DNA from: Tetraselmis striata
Lineage: Eukaryota > Chlorophyta > Chlorodendrophyceae > Chlorodendrales > Chlorodendraceae
Direction: 5' to 3'
Assembly (NCBI GenBank): GCA_006384855.1
Contig: VCJN01001504.1
Coordinates: 1 to 64,000, forward strand
Length of the DNA stretch: 64,000 nt
Below the pieces are notes generated by a model that had not been told where the DNA came from, did no database searches, and worked only from the letters and a program-made list of their open reading frames with translations. Positions 10,766 to 23,005 of this stretch are shown piece by piece. Made by a program: the position numbers and the translations under genes. The number at the start of each line of letters is the position of its first letter. The first letter of the stretch is position 1.

Positions 10766-13576
10766 GGTCCCCCGAGGCATCGTACTCAAATTTCGACGTC
10801 GCGGGCATTTACTTGAATAATATCTTCCTCAAGTTCGACAGCTCCTTGTCCCCGTGGCAGCAGGAATTGATGTACTTGTCGTGCGTCAACACTTGCACAA
10901 GTACGGCCTTCCGGTCAAACTGGCCAATAACGAGTGGCCGTCCATTCGCTGCGAGTTTGTCGGCGTCCTCATCGACACGTCCGAGGCACGGTCGCTGTCC
11001 CCGCGGCCCGCTTCCACAAGCTTAGAGTCCGCGCGGACGACCATCTTGGGTACAAGTGCTCAAAGGACACGGTAACCTCTTTCATTGGCAAAGTCCAGTG
11101 GACTTGTCCGGTCGTCCTGCACGGACATGCCCACTTGGCATGGTCAGCCTCTACCGCGCAACTGACTGCCTCGTTAGCGTCGCTTCAGCCAACCCAACCG
11201 ACGGCTGGGACCCCGCCGAACCATGCGTCGTGGACCCTGCGGCGCGCGCGGACCTTCTCTATTGGCGCGACACCTTGGCAGCCGGCGCGTCGTGCCGGGA
11301 TCCCTCCCCCTCGGACCTCATCCGGCCTTTCGAGCGCAGCTACCGCCGCGTCCCCTTCTTCCCAAGTTTTTGGCCCAAGACCGTGGTCCCCTGCCTCCCC
11401 ATCGACCCCCAGCTCCCCATGGACGGCTCAGTGAGCTTTGAGGTCCTTACATATCGGACGCCTCGGGCTGGGCGGGCGGCGTTTGGTGGGGTGACGTCCG
11501 CCTCCTCTACGCCTTCACCCCGGAGCAGCTTTAACGGTGGGGCGCTTCCGCGAACCTCCGCGAGCTCTTCATGTTCCCGTGGACCACGGAGGAGATCGGC
11601 GCCCGCCGCCTCACCGGCAGCAGCATTCTCTTCCGCCATGACATCTCCTTAGTGGGTGCGGTCAACAAGGGCACCTCGCCTCGCCCGGAATCCCTTGCAC
11701 TGCTTCTGTGGCTACTCAAACTCTTGGAGCGCTACGATATCGGCGCTACGATATCGAGCTCATCGCCCGTCACATCCCGGGCGGGGAGAACGCCCTCGCC
11801 GACTGCCTCTCCCGGCTTAGTGGCACCATCGACGACCAGTAATGGCGCCTCCTCGGCGCAAGTTTCCGCATGCAACCCCTTCGACGTTGACGCATGCTCC
11901 AACCCCCTTGGCCGCAACTCTTTCTGCCCCACCTTTTGGTCGGCGATCAACAGCTGCCTCGCCCATGACTGGGCAAGGTCTCCTGCAACCCCCCCTTTCG
12001 CTACCATGCGCGACATCCTCCGCCACATATGGGTATGTTGCTATACTGCCGCCCCATCGACCTTGGTAGGCACCTTTGTGCTCCCGGTCTAGGCAGAGGC
12101 CGCTCGGTGGCTCTCGGGCGGTGCGCATGTCATTGCGTACTTCCGCCGCGGCCACGCCCTCTTTACATCCTCCGAGTGGACTAGGGACGCCATCCGGACC
12201 AACCCCGCCCCCTCTCGCCGTCTCTACCGGGGCCCCACGACCTGGGGCGTCGTGCTAATCCATGTCCCCACCGTTGGCCCCATGGACAACCTCTCCGCCC
12301 AAGCCACCGGCGCGCTGCCGCGCATGTCCGGCGATGGCCCCATGGACCTTCTACGCTTGCGTCAGCTGTCAGACGGCTTTGTGCGCCCGGTGCGCGAGAC
12401 GCCCGGACACATGGGTACCTGAATTTACTCGTGCCCCTCCTGCGGTGCCCCGGCGGTGCCTGCCGCCCACCTCCTCGAGTGGCGCCGCTTGTTCACGGGC
12501 GCCGACGGCCTCGACGACCTTCGGCTCGTCCGCTCCATTATCTACCACCGACACCTACCGCAGCAACATGCGCGACTATTGTTCCTTCGGCACCGCGCGA
12601 GGCGCCACCCCCTCCCCGCACCACTATAGGCCTCTTGCGCGGCTACATCTACCATTGCACGAGCGACCGCTCGCTCGCCCCGTCTACCGTTGCCGGCCGC
12701 ATGGCGGCCATCTCAGACTGGCATCGTAGCCTGCTCCCGCACCTGCGCCTCGCGGGCTGCCTCGCGGTCAACCCGTGCAAGGATGAGAGCATCGGCGCCC
12801 TCGTCGCCATCTTGAAGTGCCGGATCACGCGTCCCGCCAAGGATCGAATCCCCCTTCGGATTCCGGACCTCCGCGCGATGCTGCATTGCGGCTTCTCCAT
12901 GTCGTCGGCTTTCGGCAGGCACCAGCAACGGATATGCATCACCTTCCCGAATAACTCAAGGTGCCTCCGCCGCAAGGCCTCCGCGGCAATCACATGTGAC
13001 TACCGCTGTCATGCTGCTCCGGCGCCGTGTCCTACGCAGAACTCGGCGCGGTCCGCGTGCTGTTCAACGCCGAGCTGGGCTGCCGCTACATCCGCTTGCG
13101 AGTGGACGTCCAAAAGAACGTCGACGACCGACACGAGTGCTTCGCCTAACCCCAACCACGTGCCTCGCCTGGCTATCCGCCAGATCGACATGCTCGAGGA
13201 TTTCATCCGCGTGTTCCGCCCACCCCCTAGACGCCGCATGCTGGCCGCCCCAACGTCCTCCCGCGTCGGACCCCAGACCTTCCACACTACCCCATGCTCG
13301 GGCTTCAACTCGGCATTCAAGGCCGCATGTACGCGCTTTCCCCCGCCCCGCCACCTAGACGACTCCCTCGAATGTGTCGGCAGTCAGTCCAGACGCAGGT
13401 CCCTCGCGCAGTGGCTTTGGGACTGCTGTAGGTCCTCATGGGTCATCGCCCATGTCGGGCACTAAGCGTGCCGCTAGGACGCACTAGACACCTACTTCAA
13501 AACGTCTGCCACCGCGATTCTACGGCTCATTGCCGCCCTCTAACTACCTCTTCATTGGGCCAATGGGAGTGCAGCC

Positions 13577-14100
13577 GCGTCTTCACAACCATCGTTGTTA
13601 CTCACTAGCATGACTTCTCCTACATACCCATGCAAGCGCCCCTCGTGTGAGGTTACCAACACATTGCCTCATGATCTCTTCAAAAAGGCATGTTTGGCGG
13701 TGGCCTGTGGGCCAGGGCCACACCGGTTTCTGCACAGATGAAGGATGAGGCAAAAGCAGCTCAAGACCAAGAATTATTAGAAAAGGATATAGTTACAATG
13801 ACTAGTAATTGGTGGTTGGATCCGTGAGGGAACCCAATTGGCAGCAGACCTGGGGCTGCGCCCGGGCGGGCTGTCTAGAAACGCGTTGCGTTTGTTAGAA
13901 ACTAGGGGGGCAGCCGGGGATGTTCATCACAACAACCAGTATTTTCAGCATCTCCTGCCTACCCGCTCCGAGGAGTGCATCGGCGACTTCACAGACACCG
14001 TTGTTACTTAGTGGCAGGACATGCATGTCCTACACACTACCCAGGTAATGCGCCCACGTGTCAGACTACCACCATATTGCCTCATGATCTCTTCAGCAAG
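13577..14100. repeat. Direct repeats of about 115 bp
   Basis: The segments 13,577-13,690 and 13,987-14,100 share CTTCACA...CGTTGTTACT, a middle block and the end block ATTGCCTCATGATCTCTTCA. About 300 bp separate them. The layout fits the split direct repeats found at one end of PAT/Ngaro-type retroelements. Confidence 0.6.
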
Positions 14101-15319
14101 CACACCAGTGCCGCCTACACCTCCACCTACTGCTCACCTCTAGTACCGTACGAGGTGACACCTGGGCAGGGCGAGGAATGGAGAAGTTTGCGAGGTAGAG
14201 GTACATTGGCGTTGAAGGCAGACTCAATAGGTTGTGGCTGCACCGCAAATCGGTAATTCGGGTGACGCACCGGAAGCCTCGGGGGCGTACGCCATCGTCC
14301 GGTCGAAGTCGCTGCTCAAAACGGGAGGGATAAGCTCCCTAGCCCGTGACTAAGTTGCATGGATGGCCTGTAAGCAAAATCTCAGCAAAATTCCCTGACT
14401 GGTGAAAAAGCTAAGAAGCAATTGATAGTGAAATTATTATCATAGTCGGTCTGATTAAAGGCCAATCAATGTCAATGCCATGCATCAAACAGCGGCGCGG
14501 GTGGGCTGCGCTGGGCCGGCAATCTCGCAATAAATGACCATAGTGCTGCCGACTTCACCCATTAATTAGATGTCGACTTTTGAAATTGATAATAAATATC
14601 TAAGAATTCATTTAATTGGAGGTCAGTTTTCACCAAAACCTGCCTCACCTGTGACATGTGCACTGTGCAAATGAACGCCGTGGTACAATAATAACGAGTA
14701 TGGGCGCAGGAATACTGATCATGATGATACCCATGCTGGTCTGACGATCTGATTGATTGCTGAACGAGCACTAGGTACAGGAAAACACGAGCAGTGACGG
14801 TCATTCATCATGGATGGTGCAAGCGGTCTGGAGCAATTATTGCTAGATTACGTGTTCGTCACAAGACTGCGAGTATGTACATGAGCAGCCTGACTCTTTC
14901 CATTACAACATACAATGGTGAAGAATCAATCACCTGGGAGACTGTTTGCATGTTGATGAACGCACGGGTAGTATGAGCGACCTTAGTACATCCGACATAG
15001 CGATAAATGCACCTGCGCTGCGTGCTGGTGCGCCAAGACACCAGCATTTCACATGCAATAAACTGCTTGGTCAGCCTTGGTCGCTTAGAGAAACATTACA
15101 TATCGAAGGGCTTCCGACCTTGTTGATTTGACCGAGAAATCCCGCAGCCAAGTGAAATACATGCACGTGCAGGGGTGTGAATAGCCACAAGTCATGTACA
15201 ACCGTCGAAAACAGCAATTGGGCAGACAATCATCTAGGTCATGAGAGGAAAAGCAGGCAAGGGTGGTATGCAGGCAGTGGTGGAATCAGGCCTGCCAGGC
15301 ACTGCAGACTGTGTGTGTA
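14101..15319. other. Intergenic, no gene recognised
   Basis: I see no supported gene. The right part is the 3' flank of the acetate-transporter gene and probably holds its untranslated region. Confidence 0.5.
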
Positions 15320-16604
15320 TTACTCCTGCTTTCCAGGAGCATCCAGGGATTTCCTGGTTCGCAGGGCCACAACACCAGCAGGGTCCGCCTTTGAAAGGAT
15401 CGCGCCACGGCCGGGCTTGGAGTTGCCAAACTCAGCCTTGTGGGTGTTGACATGGCCGAGGGGAAGGTGCAGGCTTCCCAGGTCGTTGTACAATTCGGCG
15501 GTGGCGGTGTACACCACGGTTGCCGCCAGGATGATGCCCACCACGCCGCCGCCCATCTTGGATCCTTGGTTGTACTCTCCACCAGCCAGCAAGAAGAACG
15601 CGAGGGCAAGCTGAAAAAAGATTGCCTGAAGGCAAAAGTTGATGTAGATCGTCTGCACAAACATTATAGAGGTGAAGATGCCCCAGATGCTTAGCCATGC
15701 AGCCCTGGCTGCGTGATAAGGGCCAGCCTCCAGCACACCGCCCGCCTCCAGGATGTGGGTCAGCGCAAAGCCCATCCAGAATGCGCCATAGCTGGCAAAG
15801 GCGGTGGCACCAAACAGATTGTTGCGATAGATCTCGATGAAGCCCACCACCAGCTGCACCAACCCTAGCAGGGAGCATTAGGGTCGGGGGACTTCACCGT
15901 CAGCAGCGCATTCTTCGTGCGCAGCGCAGTGCATGCTGACCAACACCCCCCCCCCCCCTACTACGGGAACTTGCCATCGGCATGAGGCCTATACCATGCA
16001 GAGCGCGCATAGAGGGAGCCGGATACTTGCAGAGAGGAAGGCAAGGAAGGGGGCTGGTTGTTGGCCTGGATGCAGGCGTGAGCGTACCGCCGTGGAACAT
16101 CGCGAAGCCAATCACCAGGTTGATCGAAAGCGACTCAACAGCGCCGGTTTCGATGAGCATCAGCATGCACGTGGTCATAGCAAAGGCGAAGAGCGCCATC
16201 GGCCCGGGGTTGGCCAGCACAGGCGCGGCCGCCGGCTTAGGCGCCGTGGAAGGCTCCTCGCCCATCTCGCCCATTGGGCCCGCCAGCGGCGTGAACCTCA
16301 CGTCCACACGCATCGGGCCTTGACCCTCGCCTGTGAGCTGAAGCACCAGGTCGTCGTCCAGGTTGCAGTAGCCGCCAATCGCGTCTACATAGGCCTGTGG
16401 ATGGTGGTTCTCCAGCGGGATGCCCTTGTTCTCCAGTAGAGCACGCAGCTGGGTGCCGGTGACGCTTTCGCCTTCGGCGTGCCCGAACACGACGCTGCCC
16501 TCATCCTTGGGAGTCACCGACGTGAAGTATCGCACACAGAGGTTGCTCGCGCCCGACTTGGCGGTATCCGCGGTCACCAATACCGTCGTGTGATCATCTG
16601 CCAT
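15320..16604 (-). CDS. GPR1/FUN34/YaaH (GFY) family acetate transporter-like protein
   Basis: Two exons, 16,088-16,604 and 15,320-15,864, joined by a GT-AG intron of 223 bases (phase 1), give 353 residues. The first roughly 130 residues are a soluble extension rich in acidic residues and Pro/Ala. The membrane domain then opens with ANPGPMALFAFAMTT, the counterpart of the family's NPAPLGL signature, followed by about six hydrophobic segments (VESLSINLVIGFAMFHGG; LVQLVVGFIEIYRNN; FGATAFASYGAFWMGFAL; then three more). The C-terminal tail is hydrophilic. Members move acetate or other small carboxylates across membranes. Green algae have several, some linked to peroxisomal microbodies. The start is the first ATG of the open frame. 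The gene is intact and stands alone in a transposon-rich setting. The unusually long N-terminal extension has no function I can name. Confidence 0.85.
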
Positions 16605-17408
16605 TATATGTGGCTGGCTCGCTTGACAGGTAGCGAAGTTGCTGGTGTACAGCCGGTCGTCTGTCTCTCTGCCTCCGCTCGTACCGGCTCCGGTATGGTC
16701 GACTGCGGGAACGATCGCTGAGCCGACGGCGGAACGCGTCTGGCGGAGTGGCCCGTCAGGTTCTAGCGAGCTGTTCCACGCACTCCCGCTGGTTGCTATC
16801 GCAGCGACCGGGAAGGAATGGGTGGTATCGAACCCCGATACGAAACCTTACCAACTTTGGACCGCCGGCGTGGTCCCGCAGAAAACGCGTGCAGGCCACG
16901 CCGAATGGGAGCGGCTAACTGGCCAGTCCGGGTACCTGTAGCGACTACCGGTGGTACGGGTAGTCGCTGCGTGATGAGATAGCCGGGACGCGTGTGAGTG
17001 TGCGACTGGCGGGTTGTGATAGTCGCTGCTGAGGGGAGGGAAGACCAGCTCTCTTTCTAGCTGGTGCCTGCGCCACTGGTGACGACGTTGTGCGCGCGAC
17101 GTGGTCTCGGACGACAGTAGGCATCCGGCGTACAGTAACGACCAGTACTCACACGATAATCCTGGGATATTTTTCCCGCCCCCGGGACAGGACTGGCAGT
17201 CGTAGATGAACCCTTGCAGCGTCTCGTCTACGACGGCGGCCGTTTAGGCAGCAATCCATCTGCGGGAAGCCCTGGCCGGGTGGGCGACGCTCTGTTATAG
17301 TCATTAAGCAAATTGCCGGAGCATTCTGCAAGACTAACTAGTGGTTAGTGATAGAATTTCCAACACTGTTATTTGATGTTTGATGATTACATGTGCTAGC
17401 TGCAAAAT
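16605..17408. other. Upstream flank of the transporter gene
   Basis: No gene is seen. At 16,940-16,973 a short inverted repeat (AGCGACTA...TAGTCGCT) could form a small hairpin, and another TAGTCGCTGC follows near 17,020. The right part holds one arm of the inverted repeat described next. Confidence 0.5.
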
Positions 17409-17565
17409 TCAAGAAATCCATGTTTCATCACCGTCTAAAACACTACTGCCAGCATGAAAACCCAAAGCAGGGCTTTCCGTAACTGGATTGCTGCCTAAAC
17501 GGCCGTCGTAGAGACGCTGCAAGGGTTTCACTGCCAGTCCTGTTCCGGGCGGGGAAAAAAAAACT
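17168..17565. repeat. Inverted repeat from the LINE 3' end
   Basis: The segments 17,168-17,277 and 17,469-17,565 are inverted copies of each other. Shared blocks include ACAGGACTGGCAGT, CCCTTGCAGCGTCTC and CGTTTAGGCAGCAATCCA in the first arm. The second arm lies within the last coding residues of the LINE, so the first arm is a piece of a LINE 3' end in the opposite orientation. Confidence 0.75.
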
Positions 17566-18840
17566 ACCATGAAAATACCCGGCACTGACCACGAAAGGTC
17601 CGCCCTACCCGTTTGGACGTCGGCCCATTCGAGTAATGCGAGTTGGGGCAAGCCCCAACCCGCGGAGCAAAGCATTTCGGGAGTGCGATACATATGCAAC
17701 AAAGAAGGCAATGTGAGGGAGGGCCCGACGCCATGGCTGGAAAATTTTCCCATTCCCAGTAAAATCCGGGCGCCGTGAAGGGAGCATGGGGGGACCCCGC
17801 CCAAAATAAAGGCAGTTAAGTCCTCATGTGTTGACGCAATAACCTGACTACTAATACAATCCCTGAACTCCGGAACTAACAACCCAAAATTATGACGGTG
17901 ATATTCCCACCGCGGGCACTCCACCAACATATGTTCGATAGTCTCAGATTCACCTCCGCCACATGCAAGGCAGTGTTCCAAGGAACCGCTCATGCATGGC
18001 ATGAATCCGGGCCAATCGGCGGGCAGTGGGAAGTACTCGGGTGCGTAATTGTATCATAATGTGCAGTCCGGCCACAACCCCCACGGGGACATCCACACCG
18101 TACTGTGGCAACGGATTTGACGCATAAGACGCCTGGACATATATACCCCAGGTTTTTATTGCGTGCTAACGATGCCGACGATTCGTAACGCGCCCACACC
18201 GAGGCATGTACTAGTTTAGCGGCATCGCGCGCGGCCAATGACCACCACTCAAGTGGTCAAGGTGCGCCCCCTCAGCTAGCCCTACGTTCGCCCTAGCTAG
18301 TCGATCTAACCACCGCACAGTCCCCGACGTCTACGTGTTAGGGCGCGCCCGACTTTGCTGATCTACTAAATGGGTTATACATGTATTCAAGTCGGATAGA
18401 TGCTTTAAGGAACGCCCGAGCCCGTGCCGCAGCGGCCGTAACCTCTATGGGCGCAATATCCAACTCCCGCCCGCATCATCGGTGCAGTGGCCACCCCAGG
18501 GGAGTTCTTACCCACCCCAATGCGGCACAGCAAGCACTGATAGATTGAGTATGGTTTGTAATTTATCATTCGCGCCGCTAGTTCTATCCATGCCCCATAC
18601 TTCACACCCGTAACTTAAAACCGGCAGTACACATGCTTTAAAGACAGACACACGCACATTAATAGGAATTATGTCCCGTCCACCGACTACTACCGAATCA
18701 GCGCCTCAATGGCGCGCTTACCCGCCTTCTTAACCCGGTCGTCTACTGTGTGTTGCATACCTAAATCCGACTTAATGACCGTACCCAAATACCTATATTC
18801 ATTTACAACCGGTACCCGTTCCGCCCCAAGCTGCCATCGG
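17409..18840 (-). mobile_element. LINE, 3' part (interrupted by the 12-kb transposon)
   Basis: The minus-strand LINE continues here from 30,916. Coming out of the transposon, it reads WQLGAERVPVVNEYRYLGTV, followed by DLGMQHTVDDRVKKAGKRA, the conserved region after the reverse-transcriptase palm. Later comes a zinc-knuckle-like CLACGGGESETIEHMLVECP (about 17,940), typical of LINE C-termini. The frame ends at 17,409. Stops and frame changes lie between these blocks, so the copy is dead. The joined LINE, from about 33,950 to 17,409 without the transposon, is about 4.5 kb and belongs to the group with an apurinic-type endonuclease. Confidence 0.8.
18837..18840. repeat. Target-site duplication TCGG (left)
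   Basis: TCGG directly precedes the left terminal inverted repeat and is repeated at 30,916-30,919. Collapsing the two copies joins the LINE in frame across the site (EQAAR then WQLGAER). Confidence 0.85.
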
Positions 18841-18870
18841 AACAGTAATTTAACCTATTTTGCACCGTGG
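18841..18870 (+). repeat. Left terminal inverted repeat
   Basis: It starts AACAGTAATTTAACCTATTT and continues TGCACCGTGG. It matches the reverse complement of the right end at about 25 of 30 positions. Further in, TAGGGTTTG is also shared with the right end. Confidence 0.85.
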
Positions 18871-19037
18871 AATTCATTTTGCACCGTAGGGTTTGTTTAT
18901 ACCCTAGTTCCCGGGTCTACTATCAGTACTTAAGACTCACTGGTGATGTAGCTTGGGTTTGTAGACCTTGGGTGCAGTGCAACATTCATCAGCATGCAGG
19001 CCAGCCGCGACGCATATCCAATGTTGGTTTTGGAGCA

Positions 19038-19055
19038 TTTTGTCCAAAATGCGAC
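19038..19055. repeat. Subterminal palindrome GCATTTTG/CAAAATGC
   Basis: GCATTTTG, two bases, then CAAAATGC: an 18-base inverted repeat with a TTTTGTCC-like core, about 200 bp inside the left end. It is a candidate transposase-binding or hairpin site. That role is inference. Confidence 0.6.
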
Positions 19056-19133
19056 AAGATGAGGGGATGAAATCAATATTTATTATGATGATTACATCCA
19101 GCGGCTAGCTAGCCACAAGACGTTGCTAATAGT

Positions 19134-22100
19134 TTATTCGTTGAGCATCCCCAACTCAAGCAAGTCCTTCTTCGTGGCTGCGTTAAACTTGACGACTCCG
19201 CCGGGTTTGCGTTGCGCTGGGGTGGTTGACATGACGTGGCCGCAGTTGTTTCGTGGCTGGCTGATTTGCCACCCAGTTTGCGCATATGTCTTCACGACTT
19301 GGACGCTTTTACCGTACCACTTCTTTCTGACCATGGTGCCGTCCTCGTTGAACACCTCTCGACTTCCCGACGCGTCGTGGATGGCCTTCGCGTACGATAG
19401 GGGGACGGCTTCAACAAGCTTCCAAGGAAGCGTCAGGCACTTCTCCCAGCTTGTGTCAACTGGCTTCTTCCCTCCTTTTGTCTGCGCGTACAACCATAGG
19501 GGCATGAGGGGTTTGCCCTTTGCATCGGCATGGAAGGGCTCGTATACGGCCACGGTCAACGTGTCTTCGGTAGTCTCGCGCGACTTCACAAGCCCGATGA
19601 CGAATCTCGACTCCCAATCACCAAGAGTTTCAGGACACTTGTCTTCCTCATGCACCTAACGATGACCAAGACCGCGAGCTATGTTAGTCCCGAGCGAGAC
19701 GCCACGCCATTTTTGTCCCAGCTGGGACAAAATAACAAGCAAGGTAGAAGAACCAAATTGTTTTGTCCCGTAAAGGACAAAAATGACAAACAATGGGACT
19801 CACATCGGAGACGTCGATGACAACGAGGTTCGAGCCCTTTGCATCGCTGGGCGATGTGTTGTCATGAAGCCTCTCCTTGGCGCCGGCGTGAACTCCCCGG
19901 AAGGCGCTGTCATCTTGAAGCACTTGAGCACGAACCTCGGCTTCAACGCGAGCGGCTTCGTCATTGTTGAGGTCTGCGTTGGTAGCCATCGTGTGACGTG
20001 CCTCAGCAGGCGCGGTCTGCCCGTGCTCGCGCAAGAAATCGTCAACTTCCTCTTTCCGTTGCGGCCAGAACCCGGAGAAAGCTGCCGAAGGAGCAGTTTG
20101 CATCTCATCCAAGTCGTCGAGCAGATTCTTCCAGCTCTCGCGCTCGACTGGGGAGAAGTGCCACTGGACCGCCAGGTCCGTGATGTACGACCTGACCTTC
20201 TTGAAATCATCCAAGTACCTCTGGACCTTCACCGCGTCGGGCTTCTTTTTGTCGCAGAGAGCGTACAAAAGGGGCCGGCCCGCACGAATCTCGGGCGTCC
20301 CAGTTGGCGCGCTCTTCAAGATCTGCACGGGCTCAGAAAGCGGTGTGTTGGACCACAAGGCGGTGCGCAACGAGCCGCCAGACGCGGCGTCGTCGTCACG
20401 GGTGAACTCGAATTTGTGCGGCTTACTGATGTCCTGAATGTGGTCTTGGAAATGGGGCCTTAACCACTCAGAGAAGTCGAGGGAGAATGAGAGCTCAGCA
20501 ATCTCCGGAGTGGGCGAGAATGCCTTTGCCACCAAGTCAAGAAAGGCCTCGATTGTGTAGGCGGAGCTGCGAGATAGCGCAAGACTGATGCGGCTGAAGA
20601 TCTGGTCAACCCGTTCGTGAGTGTGCCCGACAGGCAAGAAGACCAAATGAATGACGTCGCAGATGCCGATAGACACAAGCCAATTGCAGAGGGCCGCCAC
20701 GTTCCTATTCTTGTTCTCCCTGACGGTGTTGTCCATCTGGATTCTGATGTACGGAATCTTTCTACCACGGTGTTAAATTAATTTCCTGCATCGCAGACCA
20801 GATTTCATCAGTCCATGGCTACCGGACAACCACGGCGAACCTATCGGGAGGCTAACGAGCTCACCTTCATGATCGTGATCCATATCAGAAAGCACGTCGT
20901 GGACGAATCGTGGGGGATGGTGTTGGTGTAGTAGTAGATGTCGTCCGGGCGGTATCCGTCGTACTTCACACAGGTGAGGTGGTACTTGAGGAGCATGTCG
21001 GGCTTCACAGTCTTGGGGATGCGAATCCAGTGAGGCAGCAGGGTCTTCGCGGAGTCCATGCTATCAATTTCGAAGAAGAAGAAGTTTCCATGGCCAAGGC
21101 GCGACTGGAAGACGGCGTTGTTCAGATCCCTTCGTTCCTGGCGCACTCTCTCGAGGTGTACCTTCTGCTCAGCTCTGACCTGACGCCTCACCAGCTGCTG
21201 ATGTTGACGGTGCACTAGACGTTCCTCTGGCGTCATGTCCTTTGTGCAAATCTCGCGAGCTTGGTCTCTGAGTGCTTTGCCCGCCGCGCGCGCATATGGG
21301 ACAGTGGCTGAATCGCTTCACCTTCGGCGTGGTGACATCCGGGAAGTCTTCCTTCCCGGCGGAAAGTGTCGAACGATGCGAGCTTCACTTCGCTCTCGGT
21401 AGCCAAATCTACAAAGGGGCAGGGGCATGATAGGTCGGTATACAAATAAGGTCTCATACTGCGAGGCAGAAAAGTTCGGTCTAAAGTGGGTCGAAATAAT
21501 TATATCGGTAGTTGGTGAATAATTCTGTAATCAGCATGGCGAAACAATCCGTCATCAGTGTGACGAAACGGTATGTCAGTACTGGGACAACACCGTCTCT
21601 CAGCAGTGGGACAAGACGTTCTCTCTGCAGGGGGACGATATCGGCTACTTATGTGGGACAAATACTTTTGTGGTCGGTGGGACGAAACGGTATGCCATGA
21701 GCGGCGCGAAACGTTCTGTCATCAGTGGGACGAAATCGGTCGGGCGTCGGTAGGACTAAACGTTCTGGCGATAGCGGGACGAAACGGTTTGTCATCAGCG
21801 GGACGAAACGGTCTGTCATCAGCGGGACAACACGGCATGTCATCAGTGGGACGAAACGGTCTGTCATCAGTGGGACAAAACGGTCTGTCATCAGCGGGAC
21901 AAAACGATTTGTCATCAGCGGGACGAAACGGTTTGTCATCAGTGGGACGAAACGGTTTCTCATCAGCGGGACGAAACGGTTTGTCATCAGTGGGACGAAA
22001 CGGTTTGTCATCAGCGGGACAAAAACGGTATGTAATTAGCGGGACGAAACGGTCTGTCACCAGTGGGACAAAACGGTTTGTCATCAGCGGGACAAAACGG

Positions 22101-23005
22101 TTTGTCCTCAGTGGGACGAAACGGTTTGTCGTCAGCGGGACGAAACGGTATGTCATCAGTGGGACAAAATGGGCCTCACCACGGAGAATGGCGTTGTCGT
22201 CCTCGGCCCACGACTTGTAGTAGTAGTAGACGCAAATCTTGGTCATCCAGGGAGGTAGGTGCTTCTTGAAGGTCTCGCTGTTTCCGTCATGAAAAGGCAT
22301 GATCTCGACGTGACCGAGGTCATCCGAGAAGAAGTGCTCGAGAAACATGCGCACATGCTCCCTCGGTCCGGTCTGTCTGCTCTCGTATTGCTTGCGCTGC
22401 CTGATGTACGTGGGTTCGTTATCCACCACCGACCGCTGGATCACGAGACGTCTGTGTTTCGAGACCTGATGCAAGACCTCCCACGCACGCCCACACGTGT
22501 AGATGGGGCCGCGATGATCGAAAGATCGCAAGTAGCCACCGTGATCGAACATGTAATCGAACTTGTCGGATGCCGACTCGTAGCCACCCCTGAGAACCTG
22601 AGCGAGCCGGTCAAAGGAGCGGTTCTGATTGCCAGAGTATACGGTCAACGCACGGTCCAACACGGCATCAACGAGGGCCTCTCCGCACTGTGTGTATAGC
22701 TTGTGCACGCACTTGCGCGAACAGCATGGCGACTGCTCGCTAGCCTCCTTGGCGAGCATGAGGCGGATACAATCGCGAGAGGTGCGCTTGCTGATCAGAG
22801 ACGAGACCTTGCCATTATCGCTTTCGGCGACCTCATCGGAGCCCTTGCCCCACGTGTACTTCCTTTTCTCAGGCTCCTTACGATCACTCGCACGCGCGTC
22901 GCAATCACACGAGTACCCGCTGCGGCACGAACACAGCGGTAATGTAACTGTAGTGTCCGACTCGCCGGATCTTGGAGAAGAGGCCATGCTTTCGACCACC
23001 GCCAT
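19134..23005 (-). CDS. DUF7869-like RNase H-fold transposase
   Basis: Four exons: 22,180-23,005; 20,865-21,408; 19,804-20,757; 19,134-19,655. Exon 1 has a cysteine-rich N-terminus (CSCRSGYSCDCDARAS), then CCSRKCVHKLYTQ and a HTH-like segment ending KHRRLVIQRSV. Exon 2 carries FSHCPICARGG and, later, FFFEIDSMDSAKTLLPHW, the likely first catalytic Asp region. Exon 3 opens with IPYIRIQMDNTVRENKNRN, which holds the second Asp, then VFLPVGHTHERVDQIFSRIS, the family's hallmark. This order matches DUF7869 proteins, which I take to be transposases. The last exon is charged and unassigned. Intron 1 (771 bases) holds a 24-bp repeat array. Exon 2 reads in three frames along its first 150 bases, so frameshifts are likely. 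The start is either ATG 23,005 or 22,987. Confidence 0.75.
19711..19782. repeat. Perfect and interrupted TTTTGTCC palindromes
   Basis: At 19,711-19,732 TTTTGTCCCAG is followed directly by its exact reverse complement, a 22-base perfect palindrome. At 19,761-19,782 TTTTGTCC and GGACAAAA flank a six-base loop. Both lie in the last intron of the transposase gene. Related but weaker forms occur at 30,676-30,692 and 30,757-30,775 near the right end. Confidence 0.8.
21515..22170 (+). repeat. 24-bp minisatellite array 1
   Basis: About 27 units of a 24-bp repeat that begins GGGACGAAACGG and ends TCATCAG plus one variable base pair. The first 200 bp are degenerate. It lies wholly in intron 1 of the minus-strand transposase gene. 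Because 24 is a multiple of three, all frames stay open on both strands, giving spurious repetitive proteins. Confidence 0.9.

Larger units (their letters stand above)
8440..14100 (+). mobile_element. Tyrosine-recombinase (DIRS/PAT-like) retroelement fossil
   Basis: A decayed plus-strand retroelement. Parts in order: a gag-like region with a cysteine/histidine zinc-finger-like segment (about 8,441-9,475); the start of reverse transcriptase; a nested insertion (9,567-10,765); the rest of reverse transcriptase and an RNase H-like region (about 10,790-11,830); a spacer typical of this group (to about 12,090); and a tyrosine recombinase (about 12,490-13,470). Direct repeats of about 115 bp at 13,577-13,690 and 13,987-14,100 probably belong to its 3' terminal repeat system. 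It has well over ten breaks and looks old. The order gag, RT, RNase H, tyrosine recombinase is what separates this group from integrase-bearing elements. Confidence 0.65.

Noticed and set aside
16800-16860. A tRNA-like GGTATCGAACCCCGATAC phrase
   Set aside because: No acceptor stem, anticodon arm or cloverleaf could be built around it.
19783-20463. A 226-codon plus-strand open frame
   Set aside because: Antisense shadow of transposase exon 3, whose minus-strand frame carries the DUF7869 motifs.
21573-22220. Long repetitive proteins (SSVGRNGL, ISGTKRFV, FVPLMTNR repeats) on both strands, also at 23,976-24,764 and 27,262-27,972
   Set aside because: They are translations of the 24-bp minisatellite, whose length is a multiple of three and so keeps all frames open. 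The arrays lie in introns of phase-consistent genes.
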